64,000 nt of DNA from Stenotrophomonas rhizophila (GCF_003751305.1 NZ_RJKV01000003.1:186001-250000), one strand, 5' to 3'; shown: positions 1-9,280, counted from the first letter of the stretch. Notes: a model not told the origin generated them from the sequence alone. Made by a program: numbers and translations.

Positions 1-39
1 CTTTGTATTGCGTGCGCGTCTGAGCGAGGCGCCGAAACC

Positions 40-2100
40 GTGAATCCATTGCTGCGTCTGTTGGTGCTGGCAACGCTGTTGCTGGGCAGCGGCTGTGCCT
101 CGCTGTCCAACGCCGAGCGCGACCGCGCGGCCGGCATCGCCGTGCAGGCGCGCTCGACCGTGGTTGACTGCACCCAGGCGGACCGCTGCGCGCTGGATTC
201 ACCGCTGCGCGCCCTCGGGGGCCGCGCGTTCGCCGAATCCCACGCCGGCCAGCCGCGCCACTACGCCACCATCCTGGACGAAGGCGAAGTCGCCCTCGTC
301 GCGCGTTTGAACCTGATTCGCAGTGCCACGCGCAGCATCGACCTGCAGACCTACATCTTCGACAAGGACGACAGCGCCCGGCTGGTGCTGGACGAGCTGC
401 AGGCGGCCGCGCGCCGCGGGGTCAAGGTCCGGTTGTTGATCGATCAGCTCTCGGCGATCTCCGATCTGGAAATCCTGGGGGCCCTGTCCGGCAGCCATGC
501 GAACTTCGAGCTGCGGGTCTACAACCCGACCTTCGGCAAGGCGCGCCTGAACTACTTCGACTACGCGGCCAGCGTGGTGTGCTGCTTCCGCCGCTTCAAC
601 CAGCGCATGCACAACAAGCTGCTGGTGGTCGACGATGCACTCGGCGTGGTCGGCGGGCGCAACTACCAGGACGACTATTACGACTGGGACAGCGAATACA
701 ACTTCCGCGACCGCGACGTGATCGTGGCCGGCCCGGAAGTGCGCGAGATGGCCGCCAACTTCGATGCGTTCTGGCGCGCGCCGCGCAGCGTGCCGGCCGA
801 ACGCCTCAATGATGTTGGGCGCACGCTGCTGCGCCAGGGTGTCCCGGCCATGCCGCCGGCCGATGTGCGGCGACCGGAGCGACTCGAACGGGTCAGCGAA
901 GAGGCCAACGACCCCGACTACGTTCGCCGCACCTTCGTCGATACCGCCCTGCCGGTGGCCTCGGTGCAGTACGTAGCGGATCTGCCGCGCAAGCACCGCC
1001 GCGAACGGGCCAGCCAACCGGCCAACGGCCAGCACGTGACCGAGCCGCAGCTGGATTCGCTGATTGCCAGCGCACAGACCGAGGTGCTGCTGCAGACCCC
1101 GTACCTGGTGCTGTCCAAGCCGGCCCAGCGCCTGTTCCGCGATCTGCGCAAGCGCGAGCATGCACCGCGCGTGGTGGTGTCCACCAACAGCCTGGCCGCC
1201 ACCGACAACCCGATCGTCTATGCGCTGTCCTACAAGTACAAACGCCGCAACCTGCGCGAGCTGGGCTTCAACGTCTACGAGTTCAAGCCGTTCCCGCTGG
1301 ATGCCCCGGTGGACTACCGCAACCTGCTGCCGGCGCCGCTGGGCACCGAAGCATCGTCTTCGCCGGGCCGGCGCAGCAGCCTGCTTGGCGGCAGTGCGGC
1401 CGGCAGCAATGCGCGCAGCAGTGGCAGTGCCGACAGCCGTCGCAGCAGTGATACCGGCAGTGATGCCGATGCTGTTCCCCGGGTCACCCGCCAGCCCACG
1501 CCGGGCCCCTCCGCGCGGCGGCGCATGGATGGCAGCGTGGTCGAGCGCCGCGTGCTGCGTGCTGAAACCCGGCCGTCCTTCCTCGGTACCAAGGCGGTCA
1601 ACAAGCCGTTGCCGGTCACCCGCACGGGCGCCCGCATGGGGCTGCATGCCAAGTCGCTGGTGGTGGACCGTCGCATCGGCGTGATCGGCACGCACAACTT
1701 CGACCCGCGCAGCGAGAACTACAACACCGAAGGCGCGGTGATCATCGATGACCCGGTGTTCGCCGAGGCGCTGGCACAGAGCATCCTGCGCGACATCCAC
1801 CCGCAGAACTCCTGGGTGGTGGCGCCGCGTGCCAAGCCGCCGGTGCTGTCCGGATTGAACTACAGCGTCGGCAAGGCCTCCGAAGCATTGCCCGTGCTCG
1901 ATTTCTGGCCATGGCGCTACGCCACCGATTACGAATTCCAGCCGGGCCCGGCGTGCCCCGAGCCGCTGCGGCGGCAGGACCCGGCGTTCCATACCTGCTA
2001 TGTCGCCGTCGGTGACTTCCCCGAGGTGAATGTCGGGCCGAAGTGGTTGCTGGTGCGCATGCTGACCGCCTTCGGCGCCGGGCTGGTTCCGATTCTGTAA
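40..2100 (+). CDS. Phospholipase D / cardiolipin synthase-like lipoprotein
   Basis: This 686-residue protein carries two phospholipase D HKD motifs: HNKLLVVDD at about residue 191 and HAKSLVVDR at about residue 536, each followed by a G-G/T-x-N stretch (GGRNY, GTHNF). Such proteins transfer or hydrolyse phosphatidyl groups, as cardiolipin synthases do. The N-terminus is a lipoprotein signal (LLLGSGC), so it is probably anchored to a membrane facing the periplasm. Translation starts at GTG. A Ser/Arg/Gly-rich segment of about 80 residues (roughly 437-515) lies between the two catalytic halves and is unusual for the family. It is followed closely by the thioesterase gene. The family is clear; the substrate is not. 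Confidence 0.85.
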   Translation: MNPLLRLLVLATLLLGSGCASLSNAERDRAAGIAVQARSTVVDCTQADRCALDSPLRALGGRAFAESHAGQPRHYATILDEGEVALVARLNLIRSATRSIDLQTYIFDKDDSARLVLDELQAAARRGVKVRLLIDQLSAISDLEILGALSGSHANFELRVYNPTFGKARLNYFDYAASVVCCFRRFNQRMHNKLLVVDDALGVVGGRNYQDDYYDWDSEYNFRDRDVIVAGPEVREMAANFDAFWRAPRSVPAERLNDVGRTLLRQGVPAMPPADVRRPERLERVSEEANDPDYVRRTFVDTALPVASVQYVADLPRKHRRERASQPANGQHVTEPQLDSLIASAQTEVLLQTPYLVLSKPAQRLFRDLRKREHAPRVVVSTNSLAATDNPIVYALSYKYKRRNLRELGFNVYEFKPFPLDAPVDYRNLLPAPLGTEASSSPGRRSSLLGGSAAGSNARSSGSADSRRSSDTGSDADAVPRVTRQPTPGPSARRRMDGSVVERRVLRAETRPSFLGTKAVNKPLPVTRTGARMGLHAKSLVVDRRIGVIGTHNFDPRSENYNTEGAVIIDDPVFAEALAQSILRDIHPQNSWVVAPRAKPPVLSGLNYSVGKASEALPVLDFWPWRYATDYEFQPGPACPEPLRRQDPAFHTCYVAVGDFPEVNVGPKWLLVRMLTAFGAGLVPIL

Positions 2101-2119
2101 TCCTCCACGGAGAAGCTGC

Positions 2120-2557
2120 ATGCCCCAGGTATTCCGCGACGCGGTGTCCCTCGAGACACTCAACGACCTTGGTCGCAACACACTCATCGAGCACCTGGGC
2201 ATCACGTTCACCGCGGTGGGCGAGGACTGGATCAGCGCGACCATGCCGGTCGACGAACGTACCCGCCAGCCGTACGGCATCCTGCATGGCGGTGCGTCGG
2301 TGGTGCTGGCCGAGACGCTCGGCAGCAGTGCCGGCAACCTGTGTGTGGATACCAGCGCGCAGGTCTGCGTCGGGCTGGAGATCAACGCCAACCATATCCG
2401 CGCCGTGCGCGCCGGCACCGTCACCGGTACCGCGCGTGCGGTGCACGTCGGCCGCAGCACCCAGGTCTGGGACATCCGTATCGAAGATGAGGCCGGCAAG
2501 CTGGTCTGCACCTCGCGGTTGACGCTGGCGGTTGTTCCGGCGGTCCGGCCGGGCTGA
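2120..2557 (+). CDS. Hot-dog fold thioesterase (PaaI / YdiI family)
   Basis: The 145-residue protein has the length and motifs of single hot-dog-domain acyl-CoA thioesterases of the PaaI/YdiI/EntH type: RQPYGILHGGASVVLAETLGS (HGG with the following helix and Glu) and a VGLEINANHIRAVR strand. Relatives hydrolyse aromatic or 1,4-dihydroxy-2-naphthoyl-CoA thioesters in the cytoplasm. A GGAG ribosome-binding site lies just before the ATG. It sits 19 bp after the phospholipase D gene and may be co-transcribed with it. The natural substrate cannot be read from the sequence. Confidence 0.85.
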   Translation: MPQVFRDAVSLETLNDLGRNTLIEHLGITFTAVGEDWISATMPVDERTRQPYGILHGGASVVLAETLGSSAGNLCVDTSAQVCVGLEINANHIRAVRAGTVTGTARAVHVGRSTQVWDIRIEDEAGKLVCTSRLTLAVVPAVRPG

Positions 2558-2738
2558 TCGGCGGCATGGCATGGACGCTGTGTTGCACCGGCCATGACAG
2601 TGCGCCGGCGCATGTCGCCCCGGTGGCTGTGCCGTGCAGGGGCACCGGCTTGACCGCGTGCGGCGAGTGGCGTGCCGCTGTCATGGAATTGTCCGGATTC
2701 CGCTGGCAGAGCCTGCGGCGCTCGGGTATCGTTCGCGG

Positions 2739-3530
2739 ATGAATTCCCCCACTCCGGCCTCACGTGGCGGCGTGGCGCGTGTGTGCCGTTACCTGTACCG
2801 CGTACCGCTGCTGCTGGTCCACCTGTTGCTGTTCCTGCCGATGCTGCTGATCGCCATGCTGCCGCCGTGGGGGCGTGTGCGTGTGGGCGAGCGTACGTTC
2901 GAGCATGCCGCGGTCAACGCCTGGTCGGCCGGCCTGATGTGGATCTTCGGCTTCCGCCTGCACCGGATCGGCACACCGCTGCCGGGCGCGGTGCTGTTCG
3001 TGGCCAACCACGTCAGCTGGGTCGACATCTCGATGCTGCACAGCCAGCGGATGATGGGCTTCGTGGCCAAGCAGGAGATCGCCGGGTGGCCGGTGGTCGG
3101 TTGGCTGGCGGCCCGCGGGCAGACGATCTTCCATCAGCGTGGCAGCACGGAATCGCTGGGGGGCGTGATGCAGGAAATGGTGGTGCGCCTGCGCGAGGGC
3201 AAAGCCGTTGGCGTGTTCCCGGAAGGGCGTACCCGCGGTGGGCACGAAGTGGGCCCGTTCCACGCGCGCATCTTCCAGGCCGCAGTCGAGACCCAGGTGC
3301 CGATCCAGCCGGTGGCACTGCGCTATGGCGTGCGCGGTGACGCACAGACCATCGTCGCGTTCGGCCCGAAAGAGAGCTTCTTCGCCAACTTCCTGCGGCT
3401 GCTGGGCGAGCCGGCGCGGCGGGCCGAGGTGCACTTCCTCGCGCCTATTGGTACTCACGATCTGGAAGGCCGTCGGCGCATCGCGGAAACCTCGCGCGCG
3501 CGCATCCTGGCGGCCATGTCCGCCGAGTAA
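2739..3530 (+). CDS. 1-acyl-sn-glycerol-3-phosphate acyltransferase family protein
   Basis: The 263-residue protein has an N-terminal hydrophobic segment (LLLVHLLLFLPMLLIAML) and the lysophospholipid acyltransferase motifs NHVSWVD (H-x4-D, His at about residue 91) and FPEGRTRGG. These enzymes transfer an acyl chain to lysophosphatidic acid or a related acceptor at the inner membrane. The frame is open further upstream, but the ATG at 2739 is the first Met consistent with family length. The roughly 180 bp before it hold no other gene. It could be PlsC itself or one of the PlsC/OlsA-like paralogues common in this family. Confidence 0.85.
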   Translation: MNSPTPASRGGVARVCRYLYRVPLLLVHLLLFLPMLLIAMLPPWGRVRVGERTFEHAAVNAWSAGLMWIFGFRLHRIGTPLPGAVLFVANHVSWVDISMLHSQRMMGFVAKQEIAGWPVVGWLAARGQTIFHQRGSTESLGGVMQEMVVRLREGKAVGVFPEGRTRGGHEVGPFHARIFQAAVETQVPIQPVALRYGVRGDAQTIVAFGPKESFFANFLRLLGEPARRAEVHFLAPIGTHDLEGRRRIAETSRARILAAMSAE

Positions 3531-3584
3531 CCCGGTGCTGTTCCTTCACGCGCCAGCGTCGCAGCCGGGAGCAGGCTCGCGCCC

Positions 3585-4583
3585 ATGTTGACCGCTGCCG
3601 ACTATCAACCGCCGCGTTGGCTGCGCAATCCGCATCTGCAGTCGATGCTCAGCTCCAGCCGCATGCGCATGCAGCGCGGCCTGGTGTTGCTTGCGGCCAC
3701 CGGCGCGCTGTCCAACGAGCTGATCCTGGATGGTGGCGAAGGCGTGCGCCTGCAGGGCTGGCACAGCTATATCCAGGGCCGTCAGCCAATCGGCATGGCG
3801 CTGCTGCTGCACGGCTGGGAAGGCAGCGCCGAATCCAGCTACATGCGGATGACCGCCGCGCGGCTGCTTGAAGAAGGCTATGACGTGGTGCGGTTGAACT
3901 TCCGCGACCATGGCAACACCCATCACCTCAACCCCGGCATCTTCCACTCCAACCGCATCGATGAAGTGGTGCAGGCGGCCGGCGACATCGCCCGGCGCTG
4001 GCCCGAGCTGCCGCTGGTCGCCGCCGGCTATTCGCTGGGCGGCAACTTCGTGCTGCGCCTGGCCCTGCGTGCACCGTCGGCCGGGGTACCGTTGCGCCGG
4101 GTCGCCTCGGTCTGCCCGGTGCTGGACCCGGCCATCACGATGGAGAGCATCGAGAACGGCCCGGCGATGTACGACTGGTACTTCCGGCGCAAGTGGGCCG
4201 GTTCGCTGCGCCGCAAGCGCGACCTGTTCCCCGAGCTGAGCGACTGGGACGACCGCGTGCTCAAGCTGGACATCCGCGCACTGACCGCCTGGCTGGTCGA
4301 GCACCACACCGATTTCGGCTCCCTGCAGGCGTACTTCGATGGCTACTCGATCGCCGGCGACCGGTTGGCCGGGCTGCAGGTGCCGGCCGACATCCTGATG
4401 GCCCAGGACGACCCGGTGATCCCGTTCACCACCTTCAACGGCTGGCGCCTGCCGGCCCATGCCCACCTGGAAATCGCCCCGTGGGGCGGCCATTGCGGCT
4501 TCCTGGAGAACTGGCGCGGCGATGGCTTCTCCGAGCGCTGGGTGGCCCAGCGGCTGGGGATCGAGGCGAACACGCCCGCCTGA
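3585..4583 (+). CDS. YheT-type alpha/beta hydrolase
   Basis: This 332-residue alpha/beta-fold hydrolase has the nucleophile elbow GYSLGGN (Ser at about residue 150), an oxyanion-type LLLHGWEGS segment, and the YheT start YQPPRWLRNPHLQSML. A likely acid lies in AQDDPVIP and a likely base in WGGHCGF. The YheT/ABHD family contains poorly characterised esterases and lipases. It begins 54 bp after the acyltransferase, so the two may form a lipid-related unit. Substrate unknown. Confidence 0.85.
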   Translation: MLTAADYQPPRWLRNPHLQSMLSSSRMRMQRGLVLLAATGALSNELILDGGEGVRLQGWHSYIQGRQPIGMALLLHGWEGSAESSYMRMTAARLLEEGYDVVRLNFRDHGNTHHLNPGIFHSNRIDEVVQAAGDIARRWPELPLVAAGYSLGGNFVLRLALRAPSAGVPLRRVASVCPVLDPAITMESIENGPAMYDWYFRRKWAGSLRRKRDLFPELSDWDDRVLKLDIRALTAWLVEHHTDFGSLQAYFDGYSIAGDRLAGLQVPADILMAQDDPVIPFTTFNGWRLPAHAHLEIAPWGGHCGFLENWRGDGFSERWVAQRLGIEANTPA

Positions 4584-4645
4584 TCGGCCGTTCTGGCGGG
4601 CCGGCCCCGCTACAATCGGGGTTTGACCCTCGAGTTCGGACCGTC

Positions 4646-6715
4646 ATGCAAGACCAGATTCTTCAAGCCCTGCGCCGCAATGCGGTGGACGACGCCGTGC
4701 AACTGGCGCGCGAATGGACCACGGCCGAGCCGGAGCAGCCGCAGGCGCACCGCTGGCTGTCGCTGTCGCTGCAGCAGCAGGGCCAGTTCGACGACGCGCT
4801 GACCAGCCTGCAGCAGGCACTGACGCTCGCCCCGGAGAACGCCGATCTGCACCTGCAGCAGGCTGGCCTGCTGTTGGCCCTGCGCCAGTTCGACGCCGCC
4901 GGTTCGGCGCTGGACCGCACCGCCGAACTCAATCCCAATGAGCTCTCCGCCTATGTGATGCAGGCGCACCTGGCGCTGGCCCGCAACGATGTGGACGAAG
5001 CCGAGCGGCTGACCCGCCTGGCCACGCGCGTGGACGAAGACCACCCGGAACTGGCCGCACTGTCAGGCATGGTCGCGCTGCGCCGGGGCGAGGTGGATCG
5101 CGCGCTGTCGCTGCTGTCGGCCGCCAGCGAAGCCCTGCCGGGTGATTCGCGGGTGTTGTACGCCCTCGGCTTTGCCTATCTGGGCAAGGACATGCTCGCC
5201 TTCGCCGAGCAGGCGTTCCGCCGCGTGCTCGAGTTGAACCCGAGCGTCACCTCGCTGCAGGGCCTGATCGTGCAGCTGGCGCTTCGCCAGGGCCACGTGG
5301 ATGTGGCCGCCGAGATGATGCGCCACGTGCTGGCCACCCCGGCCGGTGATACCCCGGCGATGCGCCGTCTGGCCGGCGAGCTGGAACTGCAGGCCGGGCA
5401 ACCGCTGCAGGCGCTGGAGCAGCTGCTGCCGGTGCTGGCGCAGTGGCCTGCCGATCGCCACACCCTGCAACTGCTGCTGATGGCCTGGCAACGCCTGGGC
5501 CGCGAACAGCAGGCCCGCGAAACGCTGGATGCGACCCTGGCCGATCACCCCCAGGTGCATGACCTGTGGATGGCGCGCCTGACCGTGGAGCCGGTCGGTG
5601 GGCCGGAAGCGGTTGCCGTGGGCGAGCGTTGGCTGGAGGCCATGCCCGAGCACCTGCCGGCGCTGGAAACCCGCCTGCGCCTGCACGACATGAACAATGA
5701 AGACGACGCGGCCGAAGCCGTGGCCGAGCGGATCGTGACCCTCGAACCGGGCCGTGCCAGTGGCGAAATGCGGCTGGTCGACGGCCTGCTCAAGCGGGAT
5801 CCCCCGGCCGCCATCGCCCGCGTGCAGGCGCTGCACGATGGCGCGCCGGACGCGGCCAAGCCATCGCTGCGCGCGTGGCTGGGCTCGGTCCAGGACCGTG
5901 CTGGCCAGTACCGTGAGGCGATCCGGACGTGGGTCGAACTGCACGCCGCCGAAGCACCGCAGCGTCTGCCGCTGCCGCCCCAGGCCAAGGCGCCGCTGAG
6001 CTGGCCGGACCTGGCACCGGTGCCCGAAGGCAACGCTGTTGCACCGATCTTCGTCTGGGGTGCCCCGGGCTCGGGCGTGGAGCGCGTGGTCGCGGCCATG
6101 GCCGCCGCCAGCCCGGTGGTGCGCGGGGATCGGTTTGGTGCGACCCCGCCCAACGATGCCTTCCAGAGCTATCACACGCTGCAGGACCTCTCGACCGGCA
6201 AGCTCACTGCCGAGGCGCTTGTAGAACAATGGCGCAGCCAGCTGCCGGCCCGCGGCGTTCCCGAAGGTGCGGTGATCGACTGGCTGCTGTGGTGGGACAA
6301 CGCCTTGCTGTGGGCGTTGCGCCCGCAGCTGCCGGAGGGCCGCCTGATCATCGCGCTGCGCGATCCGCGCGACATGCTGCTGGAGTGGATCGCCTTCGGT
6401 GCACCGGCACCGTTCGCGTTGAACTCGGTGCACGAAGCTGCCGAATGGCTGGCGCGCTCGCTCGCCCAGATCGCCACCCTGCACGAGCAGGACCTGTACC
6501 CGAATGCGCTGGTGCGCATCGATGACATCGGCCACGACGCGCAGGCCATGGCACATCATCTGGGCAACCTGTTCGGCATGCATTTCCCGCCCGCGCCCAC
6601 GCTCGGCCCGGCCCGCATGGCCCCCGGCCATTGGCGCGACTACCGCGATGAGATGGGCCCGGCCTTCGCGCTGCTGACCTCGGTCGCGGTGCGCCTGGGC
6701 TACCCGGAAGAGTGA
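4646..6715 (+). CDS. TPR-repeat protein with C-terminal sulfotransferase-like domain
   Basis: The 689-residue protein begins with a long array of TPR-like helical repeats (about residues 1-430; for example PENADLHLQQAGLLLALRQF). It ends with a region resembling sulfotransferases (from about 465; IFVWGAPGSGVERVV would be the phosphosulfate-binding loop and LIIALRDPRDMLLEW the conserved R-D-P-R-D segment). TPR-sulfotransferase fusions are common in Xanthomonadaceae, but targets are rarely known. ATG 4646 was chosen because the frame upstream overlaps the YheT gene and lacks TPR character. It is followed 10 bp later by the PEBP gene, probably in one transcript. Confidence 0.8.
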   Translation: MQDQILQALRRNAVDDAVQLAREWTTAEPEQPQAHRWLSLSLQQQGQFDDALTSLQQALTLAPENADLHLQQAGLLLALRQFDAAGSALDRTAELNPNELSAYVMQAHLALARNDVDEAERLTRLATRVDEDHPELAALSGMVALRRGEVDRALSLLSAASEALPGDSRVLYALGFAYLGKDMLAFAEQAFRRVLELNPSVTSLQGLIVQLALRQGHVDVAAEMMRHVLATPAGDTPAMRRLAGELELQAGQPLQALEQLLPVLAQWPADRHTLQLLLMAWQRLGREQQARETLDATLADHPQVHDLWMARLTVEPVGGPEAVAVGERWLEAMPEHLPALETRLRLHDMNNEDDAAEAVAERIVTLEPGRASGEMRLVDGLLKRDPPAAIARVQALHDGAPDAAKPSLRAWLGSVQDRAGQYREAIRTWVELHAAEAPQRLPLPPQAKAPLSWPDLAPVPEGNAVAPIFVWGAPGSGVERVVAAMAAASPVVRGDRFGATPPNDAFQSYHTLQDLSTGKLTAEALVEQWRSQLPARGVPEGAVIDWLLWWDNALLWALRPQLPEGRLIIALRDPRDMLLEWIAFGAPAPFALNSVHEAAEWLARSLAQIATLHEQDLYPNALVRIDDIGHDAQAMAHHLGNLFGMHFPPAPTLGPARMAPGHWRDYRDEMGPAFALLTSVAVRLGYPEE

Positions 6716-6725
6716 GGAGACGCAC

Positions 6726-7337
6726 ATGCAGCTGAGCAGTGACAGCATCACCAACGGGCAGCCGATCGCGGCCACGTTCGCGGCCGGCAACGCCGAGGGC
6801 TTCGCGCCCAACCGCAACCCGCAGCTGGCCTGGCACGACGTGCCGGCCGGTACCCGTTCGTTCGCGTTGTTGTGTATCGACCCGGATGTGCCGACCGTGC
6901 CGGAGACGGTGGGCCGCCAGGATTGCACGGTGCCACGCGATCAGCCGCGTGCGCACTTCGCGCACTGGGCGATGGCCGATATCCCGGCCGACGTGCGCGA
7001 GCTCGCCGCAGGCAGCTGCAGCGACGGCTTCACCGTACGCGGCAAGACCCAGCCGGCGGGCCCTGCGGGCTGCCGCCAGGGCCTGAACGATTTCACCGGC
7101 TGGTTTGCCGGCAATCCGGACATGGCCGGCCAGTACCTGGGCTATGACGGCCCGTACCCGCCGTTCAACGACGAACGCGTGCATCGCTATTTCTTCCGCG
7201 TGTTCGCGCTGGACGTGGCGCAGCTGGCGCTGCCCGATCCGTTCACTGCAGCGGACGTGCTGCGCGCGATGCACGGGCACGTGCTGGCCGAAGCCTCGCT
7301 GCATGGCACCTACACGTTGAATCCGGCGCTGGCCTGA
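6726..7337 (+). CDS. YbhB/YbcL family Raf-kinase-inhibitor-like (PEBP) protein
   Basis: The 203-residue protein matches the bacterial PEBP family (E. coli YbhB/YbcL): NPQLAWHDVPAGTRSFALLCIDPD near the N-terminus, then a His-containing AHWAMADIP strand and YDGPYPPFND, the ligand-pocket loop. The bacterial role is unknown; the eukaryotic relatives bind phosphatidylethanolamine. No signal peptide is visible, so it is probably cytosolic. A GAGGAG ribosome-binding site precedes the ATG. Confidence 0.88.
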   Translation: MQLSSDSITNGQPIAATFAAGNAEGFAPNRNPQLAWHDVPAGTRSFALLCIDPDVPTVPETVGRQDCTVPRDQPRAHFAHWAMADIPADVRELAAGSCSDGFTVRGKTQPAGPAGCRQGLNDFTGWFAGNPDMAGQYLGYDGPYPPFNDERVHRYFFRVFALDVAQLALPDPFTAADVLRAMHGHVLAEASLHGTYTLNPALA

Positions 7338-7340
7338 GGT

Positions 7341-7462
7341 GAGGCCGACCGTTGGTCGGCGCGCGCGCCGGTAGGTACCGACCGTTGGTCGGTACCGCGC
7401 TATCGGGAGCCGGCCAGCGGCCGGCACTACAGATCGGGAGCCGGCCAGCGGCCGACACTACA
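7341..7462. repeat. Cluster of GTAG/REP-type palindromes
   Basis: The spacer after the PEBP gene holds a palindrome built on GGTACCGACCgttGGTCGGTACC, preceded by a shorter relative (CCGACCGTTGGTCGG). Then come two near-identical copies of GGGAGCCGGCCAGCGGCCG ending in CACTACA. The last type is the same palindrome seen near 44.81 kb and resembles the dispersed GTAG (SMAG) REP elements described in Stenotrophomonas. Confidence 0.75.
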
Positions 7463-7465
7463 GGA

Positions 7466-7497
7466 TGAAGAAGGGCGGCCCGTGGCCGCCCTTCTGC
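7466..7497. terminator. Rho-independent terminator between converging genes
   Basis: A GAAGGGCGGCC / GGCCGCCCTTC hairpin with a 3-base loop is followed on the plus strand by a T-rich run. It lies between two convergent genes and could end both transcripts, with the better T-tract for the plus strand. Confidence 0.75.
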
Positions 7498-7501
7498 TTT
7501 C

Positions 7502-8326
7502 TTATTTCTTCTCGTTCGCGGACTCGACCACCATGTCCAGCACGTAGGCGTTGGACGAGGCATCGGCCGGCGGGTTGGCGATCGTGTAACGCTTCACGCG
7601 CACCACGTTGCGCACGCCGTCTTCGTGGGTGTAGCCCTCGATGACGTCGTAGAAGTTCTGCCACTCGCCCGGCTCGCCCTGCTTGACGCCGTTGGCGTCA
7701 TAGCGGATCTCGCGGGTCTGCAGGCACTGCTTGTCGCGGATCATCGGGTGCGGACACGGCTTGGTCTGCGCGGCCACTTCCAGGAACACCGTTTCGCCTT
7801 CGCCGCCGTAGCGGGTTTCAGCGGTCGGTTCCGGGGTGAACACCAGCACATCACCGTTGGCGGTACGCAGGGTCAGCTGGCCGGCATCGCCCAGTTCGGT
7901 CTTGAGCTCGCCTTCCAGGCGGCTGCCGACGGCCTGGTCCAGCGCCATCAGGTTCTTGTCCGTGCAGGCCATCATGGTCGAGGCCATCGGCGAAATGGTC
8001 AGCGAACCATCGGCCAATGTGTAGCCGCCGCCCATGCGGTTGCAGGTGTTGCTGATCGCGATGCGGTCATCCTTGAAGTCCAGCGTGACCGGCTTGTCGG
8101 CACGGGCGAACAGCGCATCGATGCGCTTGCCGCTGGCATCGGTGGCCGAATCCAGGCGCCAATGGCTGCCCTGCAGGCGCTGCACGTCCAGACGGGCCAC
8201 GGCGGCCTGGTCGGCGGCGGCGGTCGGTGCTGGGGCGAGGTCATCGCGGCCGGCCGGAGCGGTGGAGGGGTTGCTGCAGGCGGCCATCAGGGCCAGCGGC
8301 AGGATCAGCATCAGGGTGCGTTTCAT
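7502..8326 (-). CDS. META (HslJ-like) plus DUF4377 lipoprotein
   Basis: The 274-residue predicted lipoprotein (signal MKRTLMLILPLALMAAC, lipobox LMAAC) has two domains. Residues about 55-150 are a META/HslJ domain (LQGSHWRLDS, SNTCNRMGGGYTL, TMMAC). Residues about 180-265 match DUF4377, with a Cys-containing stretch (TKPCPHPMIRDKQCLQ) and a basic hydrophobic end. META proteins such as HslJ are linked to heat stress and novobiocin resistance, but the mechanism is unknown. Two in-frame ATGs lie six bases apart; the one at 8326 has the better spacing from the AGGAG site. Confidence 0.85.
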   Translation of the reverse strand: MKRTLMLILPLALMAACSNPSTAPAGRDDLAPAPTAAADQAAVARLDVQRLQGSHWRLDSATDASGKRIDALFARADKPVTLDFKDDRIAISNTCNRMGGGYTLADGSLTISPMASTMMACTDKNLMALDQAVGSRLEGELKTELGDAGQLTLRTANGDVLVFTPEPTAETRYGGEGETVFLEVAAQTKPCPHPMIRDKQCLQTREIRYDANGVKQGEPGEWQNFYDVIEGYTHEDGVRNVVRVKRYTIANPPADASSNAYVLDMVVESANEKK

Positions 8327-8350
8327 GTACATCTCCTTGGGAACCTGGGG

Positions 8351-8389
8351 AAAAACGCCGGCGCATCCACAACGGGGTTGTGCCGGCGC
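8351..8389 (-). terminator. Terminator after uppP
   Basis: An inverted repeat (CGCCGG ... CACAAC ggg GTTGTG ... CCGGCG, with one bulge) is followed by a TTTTT run when read on the minus strand. It lies just downstream of uppP and before the META lipoprotein gene, separating the two transcripts. Confidence 0.65.
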
Positions 8390-8397
8390 CGGGCCGT

Positions 8398-9192
8398 TCA
8401 GTTGCCAGCCGGCAACCAGAGCAGCAAGGCCGCGCCCAGCGCGATGCGGTAGAACGCAAACGCAGTGAATCGGTGCGACTTGATGTAGCCCAGCAACCAC
8501 TTCACTACGATGAAGCCGGTGACGACCGCGGCAAGGAAGGCCACGCCCACATCGGTCCAGTTCTCGCTGGCCAGCTTGCCGTCCTTGGCCAGTTCCAGGA
8601 AGGCATAGCCGCTGGCGGCGAACATGGTCGGGATCCCCACCAGGAACACGAACTCGGTGGCCTTCGCGCGGCGGCTCAGGCCGAACAGCATCGCGATGAA
8701 GATCGCCGCCGCCGAACGCGAGGTGCCCGGGAACACACCGGCCACCACCTGCGCCACACCGACCAGGATGGCGACCTTCCAGGTCACCTCATCGCGCTCG
8801 GGCAGGCGCGCGGTGTAGGCCTCCACCAGGAGCATCCAGAGGCCGCCGATGATCAGCGCCCAGGCCACCGGGGTGACCGTCTCGGGCAGCTCCCAGCCGG
8901 CCAGTCGGACCGGCAGGCCGACCACGGCGGTGACCAGGAACGCGGTGCCGAGCTTGAGCACGTAATCGCGGTTGGCGCGCTCATGCAGGCCGGTCGCCAA
9001 GGACCACAGCCGCTGCCGGAACACCAGTGTGATCGCCAGGATCGCGCCGGCCTGGATGATGATGTTGAAGAAGTCCGAGCGTGCGCCCAGCCAGTGCTGG
9101 GCGATCAGCAGGTGGCCGGTGCTGGAGATCGGCAGGAATTCGGTGAGGCCTTCAAGAATGCCCAGAAGGAGGGCGGAGAGCAGATCGGACAT
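8398..9192 (-). CDS. uppP: Undecaprenyl-diphosphatase
   Basis: The 264-residue polytopic membrane protein has the BacA/UppP signatures EGLTEFLPISSTGHL (first catalytic motif) and PGTSRSAAAIF (second motif), and the family's length. It removes a phosphate from undecaprenyl diphosphate, recycling the lipid carrier for peptidoglycan and other envelope polymers and giving low-level bacitracin resistance. The ATG at 9192 gives the standard MSDLLSALLLGILEG start. It is divergent from glnA across the nitrogen-regulated intergenic region. Confidence 0.95.
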   Translation of the reverse strand: MSDLLSALLLGILEGLTEFLPISSTGHLLIAQHWLGARSDFFNIIIQAGAILAITLVFRQRLWSLATGLHERANRDYVLKLGTAFLVTAVVGLPVRLAGWELPETVTPVAWALIIGGLWMLLVEAYTARLPERDEVTWKVAILVGVAQVVAGVFPGTSRSAAAIFIAMLFGLSRRAKATEFVFLVGIPTMFAASGYAFLELAKDGKLASENWTDVGVAFLAAVVTGFIVVKWLLGYIKSHRFTAFAFYRIALGAALLLWLPAGN

Positions 9193-9251
9193 CGGGAGTG
9201 CTGGGGCTCGGAAGGGGTGACATCGGGAGGCAGCATAAAACATCCAGGCCG

Positions 9252-9268
9252 CGCACCAAATGTGTGCG
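9252..9268 (+). promoter_or_regulatory. NtrC-type binding palindrome, distal (glnA)
   Basis: CGCACCAAATGTGTGCG is a dyad with GCAC/GTGC half-sites separated as in the NtrC consensus TGCACY-N5-GGTGCA. Its centre is about 29 bp upstream of a second, better site and about 128 bp upstream of the predicted glnA start point. Confidence 0.65.
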
Positions 9269-9280
9269 TGGTGCACGGTG

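Noticed and set aside
4193..4645. Upstream extension of the TPR-sulfotransferase protein
   Set aside because: The extension overlaps the YheT gene in another frame and is Arg/Ala/Pro-rich; ATG 4646 begins the recognisable TPR domain.
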